Source: a virus
IMG/VR virus record: IMGVR_UViG_3300032782_000029
Location: 1-23,329 of that record
Length of the DNA: 23,329 bases
Strand: one strand, 5' to 3'
Shown: positions 18,742-23,329 of the stretch, piece after piece
Position numbering within the stretch: the stretch's first letter is position 1
How the letters are laid out: every line of letters starts with the position of its first letter
Translations under genes and position numbers: made by a program
The notes under the pieces: generated by a model
What the model saw: only the letters and a program-made list of their open reading frames with translations
Database searches by the model: none
Told to the model about the DNA's origin: nothing

Positions 18742-19041
18742 TTAAAGCGTCTTGAAATAGACCGGATTGAACGTACCCCATTCAGAGACACGGGGACCGA
18801 TCAGTTCGCCGTGTGTGCCGTCAACCACTGCAATACAGTCTTGATCCAGAGCAACCGACACATCAAAGGCGATGGAACGGGTAAAACCAGAGACAGAGGC
18901 GATGAACGTGTCTTCGGGAATGTCACGCACAACCTTGGATTCGTGAACAGTGACCGCGAACGCCGTGAGTGTGGATGTGATATCGTCAACAGACAGTGAG
19001 CCACCGTGTGACCTGTTCATCCCGACATTGATAGTAGACAT
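18742..19041 (-). CDS. First gene of the accessory operon, function unknown
   Basis: Start placed at MSTINVGMNRSHGG, with GAGAGG seven bases upstream and a good promoter beyond, giving 99 residues. The sequence is beta-rich and polar (TLTAFAVTVHESKVVRDIPEDTFIA, FDVSVALDQDCIAVVDGTHG) and ends GTFNPVYFKTL. No catalytic motif, signal or membrane span is visible. Being promoter-proximal it is probably the most highly expressed member of the accessory set. Confidence 0.65.
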   Translation of the reverse strand: MSTINVGMNRSHGGSLSVDDITSTLTAFAVTVHESKVVRDIPEDTFIASVSGFTRSIAFDVSVALDQDCIAVVDGTHGELIGPRVSEWGTFNPVYFKTL

Positions 19042-19078
19042 GGCATCCTCTCTATAACTTGCTGTACCTCTCACTTTG

Positions 19079-19107
19079 AGAATAGCCCAGAGAGCGCAGA
19101 ATACCAA
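19079..19107 (-). promoter_or_regulatory. Sigma70-type promoter of the accessory operon
   Basis: On the minus strand TTGGTA (19102-19107) and TATTCT (19079-19084) are spaced 17 bp apart, 37 nt upstream of the first gene's ATG. The -10 surroundings, GGGCTATTCTCAAAGTG, closely resemble GGCCTATCCTAGAAGTG at the other promoter of this operon. Confidence 0.6.
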
Positions 19108-19109
19108 GG

Positions 19110-19253
19110 TCTGTTACACAAATCAGGGCAAACCTGCTGCGCGTGGAGATGAGAGCATTCGGCGCGTTCGCCGTGGGGTCTAGGAATGGCTAGAAACCCC
19201 GTAGACAGTACGATACAGACAAGTAGATATAGGGATAGCAAGACAGTCCAGAT
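19110..19253 (+). ncRNA. Possible small structured RNA in the divergent gap
   Basis: The plus strand has CGGCG-CGTT-CGCCG (19160-19173), then GGGGTCTAG paired with CTAGA-AA-CCCC (19175-19200, two-base bulge), then a terminator-like hairpin at 19254-19278. There is no gene here and the flanking gene points left, so the terminator would serve a non-coding rightward transcript. No clear promoter is seen and the 5' end is arbitrary. Confidence 0.3.
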
Positions 19254-19278
19254 AGCCGCCCACAGAGGCGGCTTTATT
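19254..19278 (+). terminator. Terminator-like hairpin, rightward
   Basis: A perfect 7-bp stem AGCCGCC/GGCGGCT with a six-base loop is followed by TTATTG, a short interrupted T tract. It is oriented rightward, 430 nt before the next gene. Confidence 0.55.
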
Positions 19279-19706
19279 GTGTGTGTAATCGGATTACAGG
19301 GGCAGAGTACGTAATGAGTGAGGGATATTTAGCTTGGTTGAGATAAGCCCCCATTACTCGCGCTTGCGTTACGCTCCTGACCCTATCATCCTCCATTGTT
19401 GCTGGATATCGACGTATTAGCACACATACCAATCGTTGATAATCTCCATTATGTCAAATTGAGATGTATTACCAGCATGGCGTGCAACAATCAGGCCAGA
19501 TTCATGGTGGAAGTGGTGGATGGAAGCAGGCCCAAAAGGGTGGTCAAAACCGCAGTTCCATATGGCCGGGCGTGCGTGTCCTCATCCTTCCTCCCGTCCA
19601 GAAATTTTTTCCAGAGTACAATGTCTAAATTCGCATGATGAGATGTGAGGATGCGTTTTTCTCGGGAAAACACTTCGTTTTTATCCCAAATTGAGGGATT
19701 GGCCAC
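19279..19706. other. Gene-poor stretch before the packaging operon
   Basis: No convincing coding sequence is seen on either strand; the available frames lack ribosome binding sites and conserved motifs. There is a TACAAT box at 19617-19622, like the one before the holin gene, and an AAAAC/GTTTT hairpin near 19675. The rightward promoter for the HTH and packaging genes should lie here, but no clear -35/-10 pair was found. Confidence 0.4.
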
Positions 19707-19934
19707 ATGAGCAAGAAAGGATGGGTAGATTGGGAGAAGAAGATTCCAGAGCGGAACCATTGGTTCGAAAAGGCGTTGACAGAGATCGGATGGACGAAAG
19801 GGGATTTTGCGTGTCGGGCAGGGGTCAGTATCAAGACGGTCTACCGGTGGTGCCATAGCGATTTCCCCCATTGGGTGAGGGAGTATCTCAGGCTGGTCAA
19901 GGTGGTGCGGAATATGGGAGACGGTTTGGAGTAA
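19707..19934 (+). CDS. Small HTH DNA-binding protein 1
   Basis: The 75-residue protein has a helix-turn-helix near residues 27-48 (GWTKGDFACRAGVSIKTVYRW), of the Cro/phage-regulator kind. After it comes FPHWVREYLRLVKVV. The next gene has the same order, T-x2-D-x-A-x4-GVS-x3-VY-x-W ... V-x2-YLR, so the two are likely tandem duplicates. GAGGG lies upstream of the ATG. A regulatory role at the gap upstream, or a role as a packaging-site recognition protein, is possible. Confidence 0.7.
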   Translation: MSKKGWVDWEKKIPERNHWFEKALTEIGWTKGDFACRAGVSIKTVYRWCHSDFPHWVREYLRLVKVVRNMGDGLE

Positions 19935-19943
19935 CATAGGGAC

Positions 19944-19958
19944 ATGCAGAATTTGCAG
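19944..19958 (+). promoter_or_regulatory. Candidate operator C (15-bp near-palindrome) before HTH gene 2
   Basis: ATGCAGAATTTGCAG matches the perfect palindrome of site B at 12 of 15 positions. It lies between the two HTH genes, ending eight bases before the second ATG and overlapping its AGG ribosome binding site, so binding could also affect translation or give autoregulation. Confidence 0.4.
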
Positions 19959-19966
19959 GTCGCCAT

Positions 19967-20200
19967 ATGAATAAAGAGTTATTGCCTACCGGTATGACGT
20001 TCGAAGACTTGGCCCGTAGCCTTGGGGTCAGCCTGTCTGCCGTATATCACTGGAAAGAGCCTCCGGAGTACGTCCATGCCTACCTCAGACAATATCTGGC
20101 CTCTCACCCGGAAACATGTGAACCTGTACGGTCAGGTGGTGTGGATGGCAACGAGCCGGAAGGAGTACGGCAAGGCGTTGAAGTTTCTGGGGGCGAATAA
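19967..20200 (+). CDS. Small HTH DNA-binding protein 2
   Basis: The 77-residue protein carries an HTH at residues 10-30 (MTFEDLARSLGVSLSAVYHW), followed by EPPEYVHAYLRQYLA. It resembles the preceding gene in the HTH and in the V-x2-YLR helix. The last 40 residues are Gly/Glu/Val-rich and lie in a 125-nt overlap with the next gene in another frame, so they may be little constrained. Site C sits in front of it, consistent with autoregulation. Confidence 0.65.
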   Translation: MNKELLPTGMTFEDLARSLGVSLSAVYHWKEPPEYVHAYLRQYLASHPETCEPVRSGGVDGNEPEGVRQGVEVSGGE

Positions 20201-20438
20201 GCTGGAAAAGAATATCGGCGGGATATCGCAGGTCTTCGAGAATACGAAGACCAAAGCGCCGGTATATCTGATTGGCTGGTTTAATGGCGACCCGGCGACA
20301 TTAGCACATGAGTGTTCGCACATGGCATTCAATATATTGGCTGAGGTAGGAATTCCGGTAACGCATGAGAGTAACGAAGCCCATGCGTATTTGCTGGCCG
20401 CGATCATGCGGGACTTTCTGAAACTGGAGAAATCATGA
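20076..20438 (+). CDS. HExxH metallopeptidase-like phage protein
   Basis: Start placed at MPTSDNIWPLTRKHVN because CGGAG lies eight bases upstream, giving 120 residues. LAHECSHMAF (76-85) has the zinc-binding HExxH motif, and THESNEAHAYLL (96-107) supplies a downstream Glu or His as third ligand. Similar small proteins occur in phages near packaging or structural genes, from memory, with no known substrate. The N-terminal half is basic and strand-rich (VYLIGWFNGD). It overlaps HTH gene 2 by 125 nt. A processing or anti-host protease role is possible but unproven. Confidence 0.7.
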   Translation: MPTSDNIWPLTRKHVNLYGQVVWMATSRKEYGKALKFLGANKLEKNIGGISQVFENTKTKAPVYLIGWFNGDPATLAHECSHMAFNILAEVGIPVTHESNEAHAYLLAAIMRDFLKLEKS

Positions 20439-20632
20439 ACGAAGGATGGCAATGCCCCTGCTGCAAGATGGTATATGCGCCGTTTGTTTCCTCTTGCGGC
20501 TGCCAAGCCAAGGATAGTAACCCGCTTCTACGTCCCGATACGGGTATGGCATATTTTAAGGGATTGCGGTCGATGACGAATGAGTTACCGCAACAGGCAA
20601 TGCCGGGCGACTATGGTCCGCTAGGTTTGTGA
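20435..20632 (+). CDS. Small zinc-ribbon-like protein
   Basis: The 65 residues begin MNEGWQCPCCKMVYAPFVSSCGCQAK: a CPCC knuckle followed by CGC, spaced as in a zinc ribbon. The rest is polar with GDYGPLGL at the end. GGAG lies upstream and the ATG overlaps the previous stop. It sits directly before the small terminase gene, whose ATG overlaps its stop (TGATG). Confidence 0.65.
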   Translation: MNEGWQCPCCKMVYAPFVSSCGCQAKDSNPLLRPDTGMAYFKGLRSMTNELPQQAMPGDYGPLGL

Positions 20633-21165
20633 TGAACCCGAAAGCCGTAAAAAAACACATTCTGGAAGAGTTGGCGCATGGGAAGCCGGTTCAGGAAATC
20701 CTGAATCCTCCTGCCCCTCTGAATGATCCTGATTGGGTCCGGCCGGATTTGCCGGACTGGAATCTTGTCGTCCAGTGGTTGAAGGAAGACGAAGAATTCC
20801 GTGCCGCTTACGAACATGCGATGAAGTACGGGGCTGCGTATCTGGCTGACGAAATGCTCATGTTGAAAGAAAGATTGTTACAAGACCCGAAGTCGGCGAC
20901 TGCCTACAAAACGGCGATGGACATGATTAAGTGGGCGACCATGATCCGCGATCCGAAATACTCGGAACGGACCATTCAGGAAATCAAAAACACCACGCCG
21001 CAGGATGCGGAAGTGGTGAAGGCGAAAGTGGAGCAATTGCGGGAAGAATTGGGGATGCACCAAACCATCGTGGACGTGCAGGCGAAGGTCGTAAAGGCTT
21101 CGCCTAAGCGACTGGAACATTTGGCAAAGGCGCGTGCCGCGAAAGCCGCGAAAAAGAATGGTTGA
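20632..21165 (+). CDS. terS: Terminase small subunit
   Basis: The 177-residue protein directly precedes the large terminase. It has a short N-terminal helical region (AVKKHILEELAHGKPVQEIL), LPDWNLVVQWLKEDEEFRAAYEHAMKYGAAYLADEML, a pattern typical of small terminases with an HTH-like N-terminus and a repeating helix, then a long charged C-terminal helix ending in AARAKAAKK-like basic residues that may bind DNA. It would recognise the packaging start site and feed the motor. The ATG at 20632 is chosen over the GTG three bases before. Confidence 0.85.
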   Translation: MNPKAVKKHILEELAHGKPVQEILNPPAPLNDPDWVRPDLPDWNLVVQWLKEDEEFRAAYEHAMKYGAAYLADEMLMLKERLLQDPKSATAYKTAMDMIKWATMIRDPKYSERTIQEIKNTTPQDAEVVKAKVEQLREELGMHQTIVDVQAKVVKASPKRLEHLAKARAAKAAKKNG

Positions 21166-21235
21166 TATTATTTGGAACGTTGTTCTGGCAATCGTGGTTC
21201 TCGTTCTATTTTTTGCTTGCCTCTTTGGTGGATAA
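21158..21235 (+). CDS. 25-residue membrane peptide between terminase genes
   Basis: The ATG lies inside the 3' end of the small terminase gene and the TAA directly abuts the large terminase ATG (TAAATG), so the frame exactly fills the gap. The peptide is a single hydrophobic helix, MVDIIWNVVLAIVVLVLFFA then CLFGG. There is no strong ribosome binding site; coupling to the upstream gene is likely. Its exact fit supports it being real. The function is unknown. Confidence 0.5.
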   Translation: MVDIIWNVVLAIVVLVLFFACLFGG

Positions 21236-22651
21236 ATGCTTCTCACGCCCGCTCAGGAATTGGCGAAGTTGGAGGAACTAAAACGGCTGACGCGCGATTA
21301 CAGCCTGTTCTTCTACAAGCCCTATGGCAAGCAAAAGGAATTCCACGCTGCTGGCGCGGAGTTTCGGCAACGCTGCCTCATGGCAGGGAACCAACTCGGC
21401 AAAACTTATGCGGCGGGCTGCGAGACGGCAATGCACCTTACGGGTATGTATCCCGATTGGTGGACGGGAAAACGCTTCAAAAGGGCGACCCGTGGCTGGG
21501 CCGGGTCTAAGAACGCGGAAGTCGCGCGGGACGGCGCGCAACGTATCCTTCTGGGTCCAGTCAACGCGATTGGGACAGGGACAATCCCTCGGGATCGCAT
21601 TGTTGACTACAAAAAGGCGCGCGGAGTCCCGGATGCTATTGAATCAATATTGGTTCGCCATACGTCCGGGGACACGTCATTGCTGGTTTTTAAGGGCTAT
21701 CAGGACGGGCGCGAAGCATGGCAGGCCGAAACGCTTGATTTTGTGTGGTTTGACGAAGAACCTCCGGAAGATATTTACTCGGAAGGTCTTACCCGTACCA
21801 ACAATACCAAGGGCATCGCATATCTCACTTTCACGCCGCTGCTAGGCATGACGTATGTCGTTCTCCGCTTCTGGAACAAGGAAGCGGGAACCAATCTGGT
21901 CCAAATGACCATTGACGACGTGGACCACTATACGCAGGCAGAACGGGATCAGATCGTCGCCGCGTATCTCCCTCATGAACGGGAAGCCCGTGCCAATGGC
22001 ATCCCGTTCCTTGGCTCTGGGAAGGTCTTTGAAACGCCTGAGTCCATGATTCTGGAAAGCCCGCTGGCTGAGATTCCCGACGAGTGGAAACAGATCATCG
22101 GCTTGGACTTCGGCTGGTCCCACCCTACCGCTGCCGTGCGGCTCGTCTACGATGAGGAAAACGATGTGATTCACGTCGTCTCGGCCTACCGGCAATCCCA
22201 GCAAACCCCGATCATCCACGCCGCTGCCATCAAGCCGTGGGGGGACTGGATTCCCGTGGCATGGCCTAAAGACGGTCTGCAAACCGACAAAGGGTCAGGA
22301 CTCCAGATCGCCCACATTTACCGCGATCAGGGATTGAGAATGCTCTCGGACTTTGCCCAATTCCCTGACAAGCGCGGAATCGGCGTGGAAGCCGGTCTTA
22401 TGGAGATGGCGCAACGTTTCGACACGGGGCGGCTCAAGGTTGACCGCAATCTGAGCCAATGGATCGATGAATACCGCATGTATCACCGCGTGGATGGAAA
22501 GGTTGTTACGTTAAATGAAGACTTAATGTGTGCAACCCGCTACGGGGTTATGATGCTGCGCTATGCCCTGAGCCGTGAAATCGGCACGGGAAAGAATGAC
22601 CGCTGGGGACGGCATAGTTTTAACGACGGTCTTACTTGGATGAGTAACTGA
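21236..22651 (+). CDS. terL: Terminase large subunit (packaging ATPase/nuclease)
   Basis: The 471-residue protein has Walker A AGNQLGKT (50-57), Walker B FVWFDEEPPE (169-178) with the catalytic Glu, coupling motif YLTFTPLLG (196-204) and an RNase H-like nuclease domain with Asp291 in GLDFGWSHPTA, Asp346 in WPKDGLQTD and Asp429 in LNEDLMCA. This is the standard two-domain motor that pumps DNA into the procapsid and cuts the concatemer. The length and motifs fit P22-like headful terminases. The ATG directly follows the stop of the 25-residue peptide. Confidence 0.93.
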   Translation: MLLTPAQELAKLEELKRLTRDYSLFFYKPYGKQKEFHAAGAEFRQRCLMAGNQLGKTYAAGCETAMHLTGMYPDWWTGKRFKRATRGWAGSKNAEVARDGAQRILLGPVNAIGTGTIPRDRIVDYKKARGVPDAIESILVRHTSGDTSLLVFKGYQDGREAWQAETLDFVWFDEEPPEDIYSEGLTRTNNTKGIAYLTFTPLLGMTYVVLRFWNKEAGTNLVQMTIDDVDHYTQAERDQIVAAYLPHEREARANGIPFLGSGKVFETPESMILESPLAEIPDEWKQIIGLDFGWSHPTAAVRLVYDEENDVIHVVSAYRQSQQTPIIHAAAIKPWGDWIPVAWPKDGLQTDKGSGLQIAHIYRDQGLRMLSDFAQFPDKRGIGVEAGLMEMAQRFDTGRLKVDRNLSQWIDEYRMYHRVDGKVVTLNEDLMCATRYGVMMLRYALSREIGTGKNDRWGRHSFNDGLTWMSN

Positions 22652-22660
22652 GGGAACAAA

Positions 22661-23329
22661 ATGAATTTAGCTGAGTATGAACGCATTCAACCGAATGCAA
22701 CAGTAGAAGGGATTTTATGGAATCTGCCGAATTCGCATTGCGAATGGCGCGTGAAAACGATGCTGACGAAAGAGCCGGATACCGTAGCATGGATTCGCTC
22801 CATGCCGGTCGGCGACGTGTTTTTCGACATTGGCGCGAACATCGGTATCTACTCCATGCTGGCGTGGAAGCATGGCCTCAAAGTGGTCGCATTCGAGCCG
22901 GAAGCCCAGAATTACTCCGTGTTGGTGCGGAATCTGGCAATGAACCACTGCGCCAAAGTGGACGCCGTGGCGTTCCCGTTCTGCATCTCCGATGGCGAAA
23001 CCATCAATACCTTGCGTCTGTCTGATTTGCGCGCGGGCGGTTCGTGCCATTCCTTTGGCTCGGACATGAACTACAAGCGGCAAGAGAAGCAATGGGCTTA
23101 CGAGCAAGGTTCCGTGGCTTTTTCATTGGATACGCTGGTGTTCGAATGCGGCTTGCCGGTCCCGAATCACATCAAGATCGATGTGGACGGATTCGAGGAC
23201 AAGTGCCTGAAAGGTATGAGTCGCGTTCTTGCGCATCCAAGCCTAAAATCGGTGTTGGTGGAAATGGATTCCGCCAATTCTGACCATATGGGGTGGAAAG
23301 ATGGACTCGAAAAACTCGGATTCAAAACC
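22661..23329 (+). CDS. FkbM-family methyltransferase (3' end outside window)
   Basis: AGGGA precedes the ATG and the frame is open to the window edge, 223 residues. It has the SAM-binding motif DVFFDIGANIGIYS (52-65), VVAFEPE (75-81) and HIKIDVDGFE (170-179), which are the signature blocks of FkbM-type methyltransferases; these usually O-methylate sugars or small molecules. A gene of this kind just after the large terminase is unusual. It could modify a virion glycan, host surface polysaccharide or a nucleotide; the sequence does not say which. Confidence 0.85.
   Translation, partial: MNLAEYERIQPNATVEGILWNLPNSHCEWRVKTMLTKEPDTVAWIRSMPVGDVFFDIGANIGIYSMLAWKHGLKVVAFEPEAQNYSVLVRNLAMNHCAKVDAVAFPFCISDGETINTLRLSDLRAGGSCHSFGSDMNYKRQEKQWAYEQGSVAFSLDTLVFECGLPVPNHIKIDVDGFEDKCLKGMSRVLAHPSLKSVLVEMDSANSDHMGWKDGLEKLGFKT

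Noticed and set aside
19396-19638. Plus-strand frame of 80 codons starting at TTG
   Set aside because: No ribosome binding site, no motif, and a rare start codon; treated as non-coding.
19491-19937. Minus-strand frame of 148 codons
   Set aside because: It overlaps HTH gene 1 antisense and has no ribosome site or family features.
1-23329. CRISPR array, retroelement/DGR or insertion sequence
   Set aside because: No regularly spaced repeats, reverse transcriptase, transposase or template/variable repeat pair was seen.

Overview
The window is a segment of a tailed double-stranded DNA phage genome (or prophage) of a Gram-negative, probably proteobacterial, host. Seen directly: a small/large terminase pair, a holin-like membrane protein beside a GH24 lysozyme, a replication/recombination block (RecA-fold helicase, NinB-like protein, annealing-type protein, YqaJ-type exonuclease, SSB-like protein) and dozens of tiny tightly overlapping genes with AAGGGGA/GGAG-type ribosome binding sites. 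No integrase, tRNA, CRISPR array or insertion sequence was found. Host and lifestyle are inference only.

Layout. (1) 1-2493, plus strand: the end of a large virion (DNA-ejection-like) protein and two small genes. (2) 11751 down to 2474, minus strand: an early operon running from a DnaB/Twinkle-like helicase through NinB-like, an AAA+ ATPase, a Ref-like nuclease, two tandem paralogues, zinc-ribbon, AP2 and nuclease-like proteins to the recombination trio and a group of small genes including a lipoprotein and a possible Nmad5-type protein. Most junctions are ATGA or TAATG overlaps. (3) 11752-12743: an unusually structured, mostly non-coding region holding a run of hairpins ended by a strong intrinsic terminator, then a three-way-junction leader in front of an 81-residue protein, then about 350 nt of further folded, gene-free DNA. 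(4) 12744-14121, plus: lysis cassette. (5) 19041 down to 13990, minus: an accessory operon of about 16 small genes including a DUF932 protein, with an internal terminator at 16048-16078, two promoters sharing a sequence box, dispersed paralogues and a recombinant gene relic. (6) 19042-19706: gene-poor divergent region with a possible small RNA. (7) 19707-23329, plus: two small HTH proteins, an HExxH protein, a zinc-ribbon protein, both terminase subunits with a 25-residue membrane peptide between them, and an FkbM-type methyltransferase cut by the window edge.

How it fits together: the helicase, SSB-like, annealing, exonuclease, NinB-like and Ref-like proteins form a replication and recombination set; no polymerase or primase is visible here. 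Packaging genes are read towards the right edge and the virion gene enters from the left, as expected for one continuous late cluster in a circular or permuted map. A 15-bp near-palindrome (ATGCAGATTCTGCAT-like) sits in front of the helicase, the holin and the second HTH gene and may tie these transcription units to one regulator. The most promising novelty is in the structured DNA/RNA at 11845-12143.
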